DNA from: Paenibacillus azoreducens
GTDB taxonomy: Bacteria; Bacillota; Bacilli; Paenibacillales; Paenibacillaceae
DNA: 64,000 bases
Direction of reading: 5' to 3'
NCBI RefSeq assembly: GCF_021654775.1
Contig: NZ_AP025343.1
Span: 372,001 to 436,000, forward strand
Position numbers and translations under genes: made by a program. Below, piece after piece: positions 1 to 11,381 of this stretch; the stretch's first letter is position 1, and each line of letters begins with the position of its first letter. The notes below the pieces were generated by a model that had not been told where the DNA came from, did not search any database, and worked only from the letters and a program-made list of their open reading frames with translations.

Positions 1-13
1 GGGGCAATGAAAC

Positions 14-2167
<2,154 letters not shown>

Positions 2168-2199
2168 TGCCGTACCTTAAATAAATCATTTCTTTAAAT

Positions 2200-2273
2200 C
2201 ACGCCTCATGGAATGGATGAGGGAAGAACCTTCCGGTTCGGACCGTATGCGTTCATTCCCTGAGGTGTTTTTT
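2200..2273 (+). terminator. Rho-independent terminator of clpE
   Basis: Imperfect long stem (CACGCCTCATGGAATG pairing with CATTCCCTGAGGTG), an inner GAACC/GGTTC hairpin in the loop, and a T6 tract. It lies 33 nt after the clpE stop. Confidence 0.75.
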
Positions 2274-2305
2274 GTGCATGGAAAAAATACATACTCCATT
2301 TTCTC

Positions 2306-2398
2306 TTGTGAAAAATTGAACAAATTTTGAAATTACACATCAAACCACTTGAAATGTGAAAAAAATCACAGTATATTATAGATGTGAAATAAATCACA
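2306..2398 (+). promoter_or_regulatory. nox promoter with three Rex/Fnr-like palindromes
   Basis: A sigma-A-like promoter is visible: TTGAAA (2349-2354), a 17-bp spacer, TATATT (2372-2377). Palindrome TGTGA-N6-TCACA fills the spacer at 2355-2370 and recurs just after the -10 at 2383-2398. A third, weaker copy (TTGTGAA-N4-TGAACAA) is at 2306-2323, upstream of the -35. The sequence fits both the Rex box (TTGTGAA-N4-TTCACAA) and the CRP/Fnr box. Sites in the spacer and at the expected start point suit a repressor, which favours Rex, the NADH-sensing repressor known to control NADH oxidases. The regulator identity is inference. Confidence 0.75.
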
Positions 2399-2492
2399 AG
2401 AAAAACGTGATGTAGAGATGAGTTTTATATGGCCGTTAGCTAACACCAGAATTCTATAATCTAAAAAACCAGTCCCCAGGGAGGAACCTAAC

Positions 2493-3854
2493 ATGAAAAT
2501 CGCAGTTATCGGTTGTACACACGCAGGCACCGCAGCGGTAGTCAATGCCGCGAAGTTTTACCCTGATGCACAAATTAACGTTTATGAACGCAATGATAAT
2601 ATATCCTTTTTATCCTGCGGCATCGCTTTGTATGTAGGCGGCGTGGTCAAAGATCCGCAAGGGCTATTTTATTCCTCACCGGAGCAGCTGGCTGAGCTTG
2701 GTGTCGTGACTCATATGCGCCATGAAGTGTTATCGGTCGATACCGACGCCAAAACGCTGCGGGTCCGCAATTTGAAGACCGAGGAAGTGTTTGAGGATAC
2801 CTTTGACAAACTGATTGTTACCACGGGTTCTTGGCCGATTATTCCAAAGCTTGCCGGGATGGACCTTGGCAATATCCTGCTCTGCAAAAACTATGATCAT
2901 TCCAATACCATTATTGCAAAAGCGAAAAATGCCAGCAGAATTACGGTCGTCGGCGCGGGGTATATCGGCGTGGAGCTGGTGGAGGCATTCCAGGAAAGCG
3001 GTAAACAAGTAACGCTGATCGACAGCGAGGAGCGGATTTTGAACCGGTATCTGGATGCGGAATTCAGCAGTCAAATTGAAGACGCGTTCCGCGCGAGAGG
3101 CGTCGAGCTGGCATTGGGACAAACGGTGCAGGCTTTTGAAGGCCAAGACGGAAAGGTTAGCCGCGTTATTACAAGCAAGGGTAAAATCGAAACGGATTTG
3201 GTTATCATGTGCATCGGCTTCCGTCCGAATACGGAGCTGCTGAAAGGCCAAGTGGATATGCTGCCAAACGGGGCCATCATCGTCGATGAATATATGCGCA
3301 CCAGCAAGCCGGATGTATTCGCCGCGGGTGACAGCTGTGCGGTGCATTATAACCCTACGGGCAAAAAAGCCTACATTCCGCTCGCTACCAATGCGGTACG
3401 CATGGGGATGCTTGTTGCTCACAATCTGGTGCGTCCAACCACCAAATATATGGGTACGCAAGGAACATCGGGCCTCAAAATATATGATTTGAACCTGGCT
3501 TCGACAGGTCTGACCGAGGGTGCTTGCGATGATGAAGAGCTGGATGCCCAAGCGGTTACGATAACGGATGCCTACCGTCCGGAATTTATGCCTACGGCGG
3601 AAACCGTGACGCTAAAGATCGTCTTCGAAAAAGACAGCCGCCGCCTGCTCGGCGCCCAGATCATGTCCAGGGTGGACTTGACCCAAGCGATGAACACTTT
3701 GTCGGTATGCATTCAAAACGGGATGAGCGTTGACGAGCTGGCTTTTGTCGACTTCTTCTTCCAGCCTCATTTCAATAAGCCATGGAATTTCTTAAATACG
3801 GCCGGGATCGCCGCACTGCCCAAGATTGGGATCGAGGAACTGCAGCATGTTTAA
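2493..3854 (+). CDS. nox: Water-forming NADH oxidase / CoA-disulfide reductase family
   Basis: Flavoprotein of 453 residues in the pyridine nucleotide-disulfide oxidoreductase class I family. An N-terminal FAD-binding motif (VIGCTHAGTAA) is followed by SFLSCGIAL, placing the redox-active cysteine at position 42 exactly as in H2O-forming NADH oxidases. A second Rossmann motif GAGYIGVELVEAF binds NAD(P)H, and a GDSC motif precedes the C-terminal dimerisation domain. It re-oxidises NADH with O2 or reduces CoA disulfide; the two cannot be separated by sequence alone. A GGGAGG ribosome site lies 8 nt before the ATG. Monocistronic, behind a promoter with redox-type palindromes. Confidence 0.9.
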   Translation: MKIAVIGCTHAGTAAVVNAAKFYPDAQINVYERNDNISFLSCGIALYVGGVVKDPQGLFYSSPEQLAELGVVTHMRHEVLSVDTDAKTLRVRNLKTEEVFEDTFDKLIVTTGSWPIIPKLAGMDLGNILLCKNYDHSNTIIAKAKNASRITVVGAGYIGVELVEAFQESGKQVTLIDSEERILNRYLDAEFSSQIEDAFRARGVELALGQTVQAFEGQDGKVSRVITSKGKIETDLVIMCIGFRPNTELLKGQVDMLPNGAIIVDEYMRTSKPDVFAAGDSCAVHYNPTGKKAYIPLATNAVRMGMLVAHNLVRPTTKYMGTQGTSGLKIYDLNLASTGLTEGACDDEELDAQAVTITDAYRPEFMPTAETVTLKIVFEKDSRRLLGAQIMSRVDLTQAMNTLSVCIQNGMSVDELAFVDFFFQPHFNKPWNFLNTAGIAALPKIGIEELQHV

Positions 3855-3945
3855 AAGGGAGCGTACGGCGCATGCCAGATTTTCAGGCTTATGATGGAAT
3901 ATTTCCCCTGAGGAATTGGCAAGTTTGGGAAAAGCATGCGAAAAT

Positions 3946-4062
3946 GCATCTTTTTTTCGGGAGGTAGATCTGCAAGGTGGGAAAAGATGCGAAAGTGCAG
4001 GAATTATTGGCTGATTGGAAGCATAATCATTTTTTGGTCCCCAAAGCCTGCACTTTTGCAAT
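3946..4062. repeat. TGCGAAAGTGCA-type repeats, two forward and one inverted
   Basis: The gap between nox and the next gene (3855-4363) has no convincing gene. It holds two copies of a GGGAAAA-TGCGAAA-TGCA motif (from 3946 and 3977) and an inverted partner. GCGAAAGTGCAGG (3989-4001) and CCTGCACTTTTGC (4047-4059) can form a 13-bp stem with one G-T pair. The same motif recurs at 39109-39335. Confidence 0.6.
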
Positions 4063-4256
4063 AATTAAACCTATATAGCACCAAAAGTGATAAAAAGGTT
4101 GTACAAATGCATCTTTCGATTCGATGAAGGTCAATAAAGCGGCAGATCGACTACTGAATGAAAAAGCGACACGTCCAAGATCATCAACATGTTGTGTTTG
4201 GCGTTTGTCATCCGATCCATTTTATCCGGCAACGACGCAACTGTTTATACGAAAAG

Positions 4257-4299
4257 GGCAGCCTCTTGTAGTTGAACTACTTTGAGGTCTGCCTTTTTT
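4257..4299 (+). terminator. Terminator-like hairpin
   Basis: GGGCAGCCTC pairs with GAGGTCTGCC, an inner GTAGTT/AACTAC stem lies in the loop, and T6 follows. It is 400 nt past the nox stop and 65 nt past the end of the minus-strand gene that follows, so it may serve both strands. Confidence 0.6.
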
Positions 4300-4363
4300 G
4301 TTCGCGATTTATACTTACGATTCCAGTTAAGCTGCCATGCCTAAAATGAGCGGGATCAGAGCA

Positions 4364-5395
4364 TTAAACATCCTTTTCCTTTTCTTTTTTCTCCTTGCCC
4401 CCGAGGTTAATGCCCACCTGTCCGTCATGGCTGCCGACATTTCCGCCGAGTGTGAGGCTTAAGCCTTGACCGCCGCCGACTTGCGCACCCGCGTGAGCGC
4501 CTAGGCCGTGGTCACCGAGGATTTGCGCTCCTGTACTGAATGCGGCTCCCTGGCCTCCGCCCAGCTGGCTCTTCATATGAGCGCCAATGCCATACTCACC
4601 GCCCACCTGGGCTTCGGTGCTGAGGCCGATTCCCTGCTTCAGGCCGGCATGGCCTTCCACATGGGCCTGAACGCCGTATTTGCCGCCCAACTGGCCTTCG
4701 GTGTCAAATTGAAAGCCTTTGGTGTTGTTATCCAGATTGGCTGCGCTCTGCACATTCAGGCCGTATTCTTCCGCACCGACATGGCTGCTGAGATGATTCG
4801 TGACACCATGTTTGTCTACCTGCGTGTCGGTGTGGAAGCCGGCACCATGTTTGCCGCCAATTTCGATGCCGGTGTCCACTTTGACTGGAGGGCTTTCCGC
4901 CTTCGCATGCTCAACTTTCGCATGTTCAGCCTTTGCATTTTCTGCTTTTACATTTTCTGCTTTTACATTTTCAGCTTGCACATTTTCAGCTTTCGCATGC
5001 TCAACTTTTACATTTTCAGTTTTCACATTTTCCACTTTCACATGCTCGGCTTTCACATTTTCGAACTGCATATGTTCAAGCGAGTTTTCCTGCTGGGGAG
5101 AAAGTTTGACTTGAAAACCTTTGGAGGTTGGCTCAACCCGGTTCGGAACGGGCGGCGGATAGGGAGCGTCGAACGGGTTGCCGGAAAATGGGGAGAAGAA
5201 ATATGTCGGATATGCCGGCAAAACCGGATATCCCGGATACGTCCCCGCAAAAGGATAAGATCGGTCAGGCATGGGCCAGAAATAGGGATCCGGCTGGAGC
5301 GGAGCGCGGAATGTATACGCAAACGGATGATAAGCGACAGGAACCGGATAAATGTACTGGAAGCCGGGTCCGAAGGGATAATTGCTTGTCGTCAT
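4364..5395 (-). CDS. Repeat-rich low-complexity protein, function unknown
   Basis: Unrecognised protein of 343 residues. The start at MTTSNYPFG is chosen because GGAGG lies 9 nt upstream; an ATG seven codons earlier has none. The first 85 residues are rich in Pro, Tyr and Phe. Residues about 105-165 are around a dozen five-residue units of the form E-N/H-V/A-K-A/V. The rest is a Gly-rich set of about 22-residue units around GG-YG-AH. There is no signal peptide or membrane segment. Aromatic-proline heads plus repeats recall spore-surface or structural proteins, but this is only an impression. The repeats are also visible as 15-nt DNA periodicity at about 4905-5060. Confidence 0.75.
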   Translation of the reverse strand: MTTSNYPFGPGFQYIYPVPVAYHPFAYTFRAPLQPDPYFWPMPDRSYPFAGTYPGYPVLPAYPTYFFSPFSGNPFDAPYPPPVPNRVEPTSKGFQVKLSPQQENSLEHMQFENVKAEHVKVENVKTENVKVEHAKAENVQAENVKAENVKAENAKAEHAKVEHAKAESPPVKVDTGIEIGGKHGAGFHTDTQVDKHGVTNHLSSHVGAEEYGLNVQSAANLDNNTKGFQFDTEGQLGGKYGVQAHVEGHAGLKQGIGLSTEAQVGGEYGIGAHMKSQLGGGQGAAFSTGAQILGDHGLGAHAGAQVGGGQGLSLTLGGNVGSHDGQVGINLGGKEKKEKEKDV

Positions 5396-5593
5396 GCGAT
5401 TGAACCTCCAGATCAATTTTGATGATATAGCCTATTCACGGGAACGAGAAATGACACATTTATTCTGACGGTTTCCCTTTTCAAGAACAGAAATTGCTAC
5501 AAAATGATATAAAAAGATTCAGTCCCATCCGATATATAATGGTAGCCATGGCTTTTGATGGAATTCCATTTTATTATGTGGAGGAATGGTAAT

Positions 5594-6061
5594 ATGAGGT
5601 ATGAAGTTCGTTTGGAAGGTTTTGAAGGACAGCTTGTTGAAGTGGAGCCGCGATTGGGCGGTTTATGGGGCGGTCCACGGTTGTTCGTCAATGATCAGCA
5701 GGTTCCTGGAAACAAGAAAATGCAGCTGCGCCGGAATGATGGCAGGGAAGTGACTGTCAGGTGGAAAAATGATCTTTGGGGAGTTGATGTGCCGAATTTG
5801 GACGTGGATGGTACGATCATTCAAGTTGCCAAGCCCATGCCGATAGGTTATAAAATATGGTGTCTACTTCCGATTCTACTTGTTTTTATCGGCGGTGCGC
5901 TTGGCGGGATCATCGGGGCAGTCGGCGTTTTGGTTAATGGGGCCATTTTCCGTAAACGGTCGATTCAACCAGCTGTGAAAGTGATGATTGCGATTGCGGT
6001 TGCCATTGCAGCATTTGTCGTTTATTTCCTAATCGCTTCATCGATTTATTCGCTTCTCTAA
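5594..6061 (+). CDS. Small membrane protein with soluble N-terminal domain
   Basis: Protein of 155 residues, family not recognised. The start MRYEVR has GTGGAGG 9 nt upstream; an in-frame ATG 39 nt earlier lacks such a site. Residues 1-85 form a soluble beta-rich region with many Arg/Gly residues (EVRLEGFEGQLVEVEP), followed by two hydrophobic segments (about 92-120 and 130-152) separated by FRKRS, as expected for a cytoplasmic or short loop. It stands alone between two convergently spaced terminators. Confidence 0.75.
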   Translation: MRYEVRLEGFEGQLVEVEPRLGGLWGGPRLFVNDQQVPGNKKMQLRRNDGREVTVRWKNDLWGVDVPNLDVDGTIIQVAKPMPIGYKIWCLLPILLVFIGGALGGIIGAVGVLVNGAIFRKRSIQPAVKVMIAIAVAIAAFVVYFLIASSIYSLL

Positions 6062-6126
6062 AGGTACCGCAGGCTAATAGAAGCTTCGAAGCTTGAAATA
6101 GATACATAACATCTATCAAACAAAAG

Positions 6127-6166
6127 ACATGCATCATCCCTCTCAGGGAAAATGTGCATGTTTTAT
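6127..6166 (+). terminator. Terminator after small membrane protein gene
   Basis: ACATGCA and TGCATGT pair around an inner CCCT/AGGG stem, followed by a T-rich run (TTTTATATTTTT). Confidence 0.8.
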
Positions 6167-6285
6167 ATTTTTCATGAGTATTCGCAGGTCCAATGAATGG
6201 TGCAAACTGGTATAATAGGGAAGCTGCTAGAAACAGTTATTCACGGAAATTCGATTTGTCCAATCTGAAGAAAAAGGTGATGACG

Positions 6286-7248
6286 ATGCCGCTAATCGAT
6301 ATGCCCCTGTCAGAGCTGAAGCAGTACCAGGGGATCAATCCGAGACCTCATGATTTTGATGCGTATTGGGAAAAGGCGCTTGAAGAAATGCGCAGCGTGG
6401 ATCCCCAAGTCGAACTTGTTCCCGCCGAATTCCAGCTTCCTTTTGCGGAGTGCTTTCACTTGTATTTTACAGGTGTAAGCGGTGCCAGAGTGCACGCGAA
6501 ATATGTCAGACCCAAAGGTGATGCGGGACCGCATCCCGCTGTGCTGCAATTTCACGGATACCGCGGCAGCAGCGGCGACTGGATGGATAAAATGGCGTAC
6601 CCTGCGCTTGGCTTCTCCATTGCTTCGATGGATGTGCGCGGACAAGGAGGATTGTCCGAGGATACCGGAGGCGTGATGGGTAACACGAACAACGGCCACA
6701 TTATCCGCGGTCTGCAAAATGAGGATCCTCACCGGCTGCTGTTCCGTGACATTTTCCTCGATACGGCGCAGCTGGCAGCGATTGTGATGAATCTGCCGGA
6801 GGTGGACGCGGATCGCGTCGGCGCTACGGGCTGGTCGCAGGGAGGTGCGCTTACGATCGCGTGCGCAGCTTTGGAGCCCCGGATCAAAAAAGCGGCACCG
6901 GTATATCCGTTCCTGAGCGACTACCGGAGAACCTGGGAGATGGATTTGTGCAAAAACGCTTATGAGGAGCTTGGCACTTATTTCCGTCTTTTCGATCCGC
7001 AGCATCAACGCGAAGACGAGATTTTTACCAAGCTTGGTTACATAGACATCCAAAATCTTGCGCCGCGCATTAAGGCCGATATGCTGATTGGAGTTGGACT
7101 GATGGATACCATCTGTCCGCCGTCCACGCAGTTTGCGGCTATCAATAAAATAACCGCGCCTGTGCAGTTGGAGATTTTCCCGGATTTCGGACATGAGGGC
7201 TTGCCTGGACTTAGCGATAAAATCATTCAATTTCTGAAGGAATTGTAA
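6286..7248 (+). CDS. Acetyl xylan esterase / cephalosporin-C deacetylase (CE7)
   Basis: Alpha/beta hydrolase of 320 residues that removes acetyl groups from xylo-oligosaccharides and related esters in the cytoplasm. The start at MPLIDMPLSEL matches the typical CE7 N-terminus and follows AAAAGGTG; a longer reading to 6193 has no ribosome site. The catalytic triad is visible: Ser184 in GWSQG, Asp274 in GLMDTICPP, His303 in FGHEG. The RGQGG motif of the CE7 oligomer is also present (DVRGQGG). Monocistronic, facing the GH20 gene across a shared hairpin. Substrate preference is not decidable here. Confidence 0.9.
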   Translation: MPLIDMPLSELKQYQGINPRPHDFDAYWEKALEEMRSVDPQVELVPAEFQLPFAECFHLYFTGVSGARVHAKYVRPKGDAGPHPAVLQFHGYRGSSGDWMDKMAYPALGFSIASMDVRGQGGLSEDTGGVMGNTNNGHIIRGLQNEDPHRLLFRDIFLDTAQLAAIVMNLPEVDADRVGATGWSQGGALTIACAALEPRIKKAAPVYPFLSDYRRTWEMDLCKNAYEELGTYFRLFDPQHQREDEIFTKLGYIDIQNLAPRIKADMLIGVGLMDTICPPSTQFAAINKITAPVQLEIFPDFGHEGLPGLSDKIIQFLKEL

Positions 7249-7302
7249 GATCAATAAAATGGATTAAGACCTCATCTGTACTCATAGGTGCATAAATAAA
7301 AT

Positions 7303-7387
7303 GGGCTGTCCCCGTCATTGAACTGTAACTCCGATTGTCAGTTGATTATCTGACAATCGGGGTCGGTTCGGACTTGGGGGCAGCCCC
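7303..7387. terminator. Bidirectional terminator between esterase and GH20 genes
   Basis: Nested structure: an outer GGGCTGTCCCC / GGGGGCAGCCCC stem and an inner perfect 11-bp stem CCGATTGTCAG / CTGACAATCGG (7331-7341, 7350-7360). The convergent genes end on either side. Confidence 0.75.
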
Positions 7388-7393
7388 TTCACA

Positions 7394-10300
7394 TTATTTT
7401 GCCTCAACCATGTTAATCAGATCCTCCATCGGCCGCAGATCGCGCGTGGCATCGTACGGATAACGATTTAGGACTTGCAGCAGCAACTTGTGCAGTTTTC
7501 CATTATTGTTGATCTGATTCAGCAGCTCATCCATTTTCGCAATCAGCTGCTTATATTCCTGAATATGGTCGGAGCCGTACACCTCGAATTCAAAAAAGGA
7601 ATTTCCGAATACGGTGGCCCGTTTTACACCCTGGAACTTGACATAACGTGCTTGCTGCGGATCGAATGTGATGATATCCAGATTGCCTTTGGAATTGATG
7701 ATCCCATCCCCACCGGACACATTGGTCCAGTTTGTCTTGTCCGTAGACACCAGCAGCTGGTATTTCTCCGCATAGGCGCCTTGCCATTTGATAATGACCT
7801 TGCTGACGTCTTTAGGCGCCCCGAGGTCGACGATGAACCAGGCGTCATCCACATAAGCGCTGGACCATCTGGAATTTGGGGATACGTCCCCGTCGACGGC
7901 CTTATCGGACGAGTAATAAGGGAATTCGGTTTCGGATGATTCCGTCGCTTGGTGCAGGGCCAGGTTGTCGCTGCTGAGCAGCTCGATGGCTTTGTTATAA
8001 ATCATGACGTTGTCCAGTACGCCCTTAAAGGCATTGGTCTCGCTGCCGATCCGGAGCGTTGGCAGGACAAGGGTATTCATTTTGGGATATTTTTCTTCCA
8101 TCCGTTCCACATATTCATCCAAATTGACGAACAACGTCACGCCCTTATTGTCGCCCTTGAGTGTGAGATGCGTCCACTTGCCTTCCGGAACGACGTAATC
8201 AAAAGTACTGTCATAATGTTCTTTCGTAAATCCAAGCTTGCCGGTTTTGCCTTGCTTCAGCTTCAGCGTTCCGACCGGGGATTCCATCAAAACGGCGTCA
8301 TCCGGGTTGCCCGGATCCGGTTTGATCCACATCGAGATGGTCCAGTCAAATCCGATGGCCTCCACCGGCGTTTCGATGTAGCTTTTTCCGCCATTCAGCC
8401 GGACGCCATTATCATATTTCCCTTGCGTGATATTGACGTTAACGTCCTTGCCGTCGAAACGGTTCCCGGAACCGTCTTTGAATCCGTTTTCAAATGTATA
8501 CTGAATAACGCTGTTTTCGTCGTTGTTGACAGTGATTTTATGGGACAGATCGGCGTTTGGCGCATCACCAATATTTTTCTTCCGCTGCTCAAAGCGCCCG
8601 ATCGATCTGTCATCTCTCGTGCCGGTCCACATTTTCTCCGATACGACCTGAATTCCAGGCAGCAATCGGTCATGCGAATCATCCATCGACAGTCCGTTGG
8701 CTTCGGATACATCGTTCCACAAGCAGAACATGCCGCCTTTGACGCGCGGATGGCCGAATGGAAGTGTCGTTGTCTCCCATTTGACAGGCTCCCATTCATC
8801 GTAAAGGAACTGGGTATTCAGGTAGTTCCCGTACAGGGTAGGAACGATATACATGAATACGTTTTGGGCATTAATGACGTCATAGCCGAGATCCACTGCC
8901 TGCTGCGGAGCGCCGTAAGGTTCATACCATATTTCCATCGTGGCGTCCGTGCTGATAGGAGTCGTACCGTTGTATTGCGTAAGCCCGCCCCATAAATGAG
9001 GGTGTTTGCCCTTGCTGTTAATATGTTTGATGAGGGTATCCATATATCCGCGGAATACTTCTACATCTCCGGCGTATTCATCCGTGCCGATGTTTACATC
9101 CGGTCCGATGAAAGTCGGATCAGTCCCGTCCATATATTCATCGAACAAGGATTTGACGAATTGCACCGTTTCCGGTTTGGAAATATCAAGCGCCCGTTCG
9201 TTCCCTAACGCGGGGTTGTAGGAAGTAAATGCGCGGGAATGCCCTGGCGTATCGATTTCCGGGATGACGTTTACGCCGTACTCCATGCCCAGTAGCTGAA
9301 GGTCTTTGAATTCCTGTTTCGTATAGTAACCGTTTGGACTTGCCAGCCCTGGATAAGTGGTGCTTTCCAGCCGGAAAGCCGCTGTCGTTCCGTCTGCGAA
9401 TGGCGTGCCGACATCATCGTTCAAATGAATCTGGAACGTGTTCATTTTATACCAGGACAGCAGTTTCACATAACTCCGCAGAAAATCGATGGTGTAGAAT
9501 TTGCGGGCAACGTCAATCATGAGTCCTCGCTGCTCGTATTTCGGATAATCTCTTGCTTCGCCTTTTGGAATGGTCCGGTCCGGATGCTGTTTAATAATCT
9601 GCAGCGCGGTTCGGGTGCCGAAAAATACGCCTTTGGCGGAAGCGGAGGTAATGGAGACGTACTGATCGACCTTGAACAGGTTCCCCTCATCGCCAATCCA
9701 TGCCAGGGAAGGATCTATCGATAAGAACAAATCGCCTTTTTTCGGTTTCCCGTTTACAATCTTGAGGTCGAAACCGGTGATATCTTGCAGATCCTGGCGG
9801 GTCAGTTCGGCAGCGTTTTGCAAAACGGCTTGGTCTTTCGAATCCACAACGATCCGCGAAGACTTCGACAGCGCATAATTGCCGGTCTCCCCATACCATT
9901 CCCGCAAGGATGGAATGACATCCGGTTCGGCATTCCGGTCCGGCGTCTGTTTATGCTGCCCCGGCACAATGACCGTAATATTTCCGGACAGCAGTTTGCG
10001 GCTCGGATCCTTTTTATCTTCGACTTGGACAATCAGATTTACCTTGGCGTCCACCAGCGGTTCCCGGATATTTCCGTCCATGTCGATCACCTGAACACGG
10101 TCGCTTCCATACAGGCTGACTTGATAGCCTTCAGGGATTTGTGCCGCGGACCAATCAAGCTTTGTTTGTCCAGGATTTACTGTGATTGCTGCGGTTACGT
10201 TGTCCACGATCGTCTGCAAGTCATGTAATTGGTATACCTCAAATTCATAAAACGAGTAGCCGTAGTAGGTTCCTTCGACAGGCGCCCGCTTGATCCCTTG

Positions 10301-11053
10301 GAACTTCACGTATCTCGCCTGGAGCAGCGGGAAATCTACAGTTTCGACGCCGCCCTTGCACATAATCACGCCGTCATTTTCCTTCACATTCTTCCAATGC
10401 TCGGCGTCATCGGATACGAGAATTTTGTAGCTTTCCGCCGGAGTTTGCCAGCGGATCACGACGCGGTCGATATCCATTTTCTCGCCAAGATCGACATAAA
10501 ACCATTGATCATCTTGGAGGGCGGAGGACCATCTGGTGTTGCCCTTTCCATCGACCGCCAGCTCCGGATTCAAATAATCCACTTCATTGCCGGAGGCGAA
10601 GACGGGTTTGTGCAGAGCCAGATTCGTTCCGCCGAACGAAGAATCTGATAGCATTTCGACTGCCTCATCATCGGCTTTGTCTTTTTTCGCGTTATCCTTC
10701 GCGTTGTCTTTCGGGTTGTCCTTTGCATTGTCTTGCGGATTATCCTGTGGATTGTATTTCGTGTTTTTTTGCGAGTTGTCTCTCGTATTGTTTTGTGCAT
10801 CGTCCTGCGAATTGTCCGGCGGCGGGTTGTCATCCTTGTCAAGTACCGGATCGTTTCCCTTTTGCGGCGTTCCATCCGCATCATCGGGATTGGAGTTTGC
10901 TGCAGGCGGATCTTCTTCACCTGGCGGAGGCGCCTCTTTCATGACTTCCTTGAAGGCAGTCTGGGCATGTACGGTTGCCGGCTGAACGACGGGTGTCAAC
11001 ATCATGGCGAGCGCAAGCATTGTTGAAACGGCTTTCAAAATTGTCTTCTTCAT
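7394..11053 (-). CDS. Secreted multidomain GH20 beta-N-acetylhexosaminidase / lacto-N-biosidase-like enzyme
   Basis: Extracellular enzyme of 1219 residues. Order: signal peptide (1-30, ending VHA); Asp/Asn-rich linker with four-residue DN-A/P-K/Q units (about 75-130); F5/8 type C sugar-binding domain (about 142-276); beta-sandwich domain; GH20 N-domain; GH20 barrel (from about 509) with catalytic pair D658-E659 in NIGTDEY; LamG-like domain (about 860-1030); second F5/8 type C domain (about 1035-1165); helical tail. It should release terminal GlcNAc/GalNAc or disaccharides from glycans; the Asn before IGTDE and the domain mix recall lacto-N-biosidase-type members. GGAGGG lies 4 nt before ATG. 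Divergent from a sugar symporter and deacetylase, suggesting a shared substrate. Confidence 0.9.
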   Translation of the reverse strand: MKKTILKAVSTMLALAMMLTPVVQPATVHAQTAFKEVMKEAPPPGEEDPPAANSNPDDADGTPQKGNDPVLDKDDNPPPDNSQDDAQNNTRDNSQKNTKYNPQDNPQDNAKDNPKDNAKDNAKKDKADDEAVEMLSDSSFGGTNLALHKPVFASGNEVDYLNPELAVDGKGNTRWSSALQDDQWFYVDLGEKMDIDRVVIRWQTPAESYKILVSDDAEHWKNVKENDGVIMCKGGVETVDFPLLQARYVKFQGIKRAPVEGTYYGYSFYEFEVYQLHDLQTIVDNVTAAITVNPGQTKLDWSAAQIPEGYQVSLYGSDRVQVIDMDGNIREPLVDAKVNLIVQVEDKKDPSRKLLSGNITVIVPGQHKQTPDRNAEPDVIPSLREWYGETGNYALSKSSRIVVDSKDQAVLQNAAELTRQDLQDITGFDLKIVNGKPKKGDLFLSIDPSLAWIGDEGNLFKVDQYVSITSASAKGVFFGTRTALQIIKQHPDRTIPKGEARDYPKYEQRGLMIDVARKFYTIDFLRSYVKLLSWYKMNTFQIHLNDDVGTPFADGTTAAFRLESTTYPGLASPNGYYTKQEFKDLQLLGMEYGVNVIPEIDTPGHSRAFTSYNPALGNERALDISKPETVQFVKSLFDEYMDGTDPTFIGPDVNIGTDEYAGDVEVFRGYMDTLIKHINSKGKHPHLWGGLTQYNGTTPISTDATMEIWYEPYGAPQQAVDLGYDVINAQNVFMYIVPTLYGNYLNTQFLYDEWEPVKWETTTLPFGHPRVKGGMFCLWNDVSEANGLSMDDSHDRLLPGIQVVSEKMWTGTRDDRSIGRFEQRKKNIGDAPNADLSHKITVNNDENSVIQYTFENGFKDGSGNRFDGKDVNVNITQGKYDNGVRLNGGKSYIETPVEAIGFDWTISMWIKPDPGNPDDAVLMESPVGTLKLKQGKTGKLGFTKEHYDSTFDYVVPEGKWTHLTLKGDNKGVTLFVNLDEYVERMEEKYPKMNTLVLPTLRIGSETNAFKGVLDNVMIYNKAIELLSSDNLALHQATESSETEFPYYSSDKAVDGDVSPNSRWSSAYVDDAWFIVDLGAPKDVSKVIIKWQGAYAEKYQLLVSTDKTNWTNVSGGDGIINSKGNLDIITFDPQQARYVKFQGVKRATVFGNSFFEFEVYGSDHIQEYKQLIAKMDELLNQINNNGKLHKLLLQVLNRYPYDATRDLRPMEDLINMVEAK

Positions 11054-11265
11054 AGTCCCTCCATATTGTTTTGATTTGGTGGAAAAGCCTTACTGAGCAA
11101 ATATGCAGGAAAATTGCATTTTATTACGAAAAACTGGATGATTAATCCACCTATATCATATAACGAGGTTTTTTTTAGCGGCAATATACATTTCTTTACA
11201 TCAACGCGATAAAAGGCTAATATGGCTATCCAATCTGCGCAGTCAAGCCCATGCATATATGGGCG

Positions 11266-11296
11266 GGTTCAAAAAGGCCGGTTTGAACAACCTCTA
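11266..11296. mobile_element. Remnant of TTCAAAAAGGCCGG mini-element
   Basis: Both ends of the mini-element seen complete at 20998-21173 are present (GTTCAAAAAGGCCGG and TTTGAACAACCTC), joined with the middle missing. It lies in the 328-bp divergent spacer between the GH20 and symporter genes, where otherwise only promoter-like sequence is expected. Confidence 0.6.
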
Positions 11297-11381
11297 TAAA
11301 TAACTTTTGGAGGTGGAGGTAAAATCACCCATGCGTTGAATACTATAGATCAAGCTATATCACGGATATGGGGGAATGCGT

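Noticed and set aside
3887..3967. Small peptide frame after nox beginning MPDFQAYDG
   Set aside because: Weak ribosome site, ends within the TGCGAAA repeat, and no independent support.
11331..11339. Strong GGAGGTGGAGG site before a two-codon frame upstream of the symporter
   Set aside because: The frame stops immediately; likely part of the leader or a relic rather than a gene.
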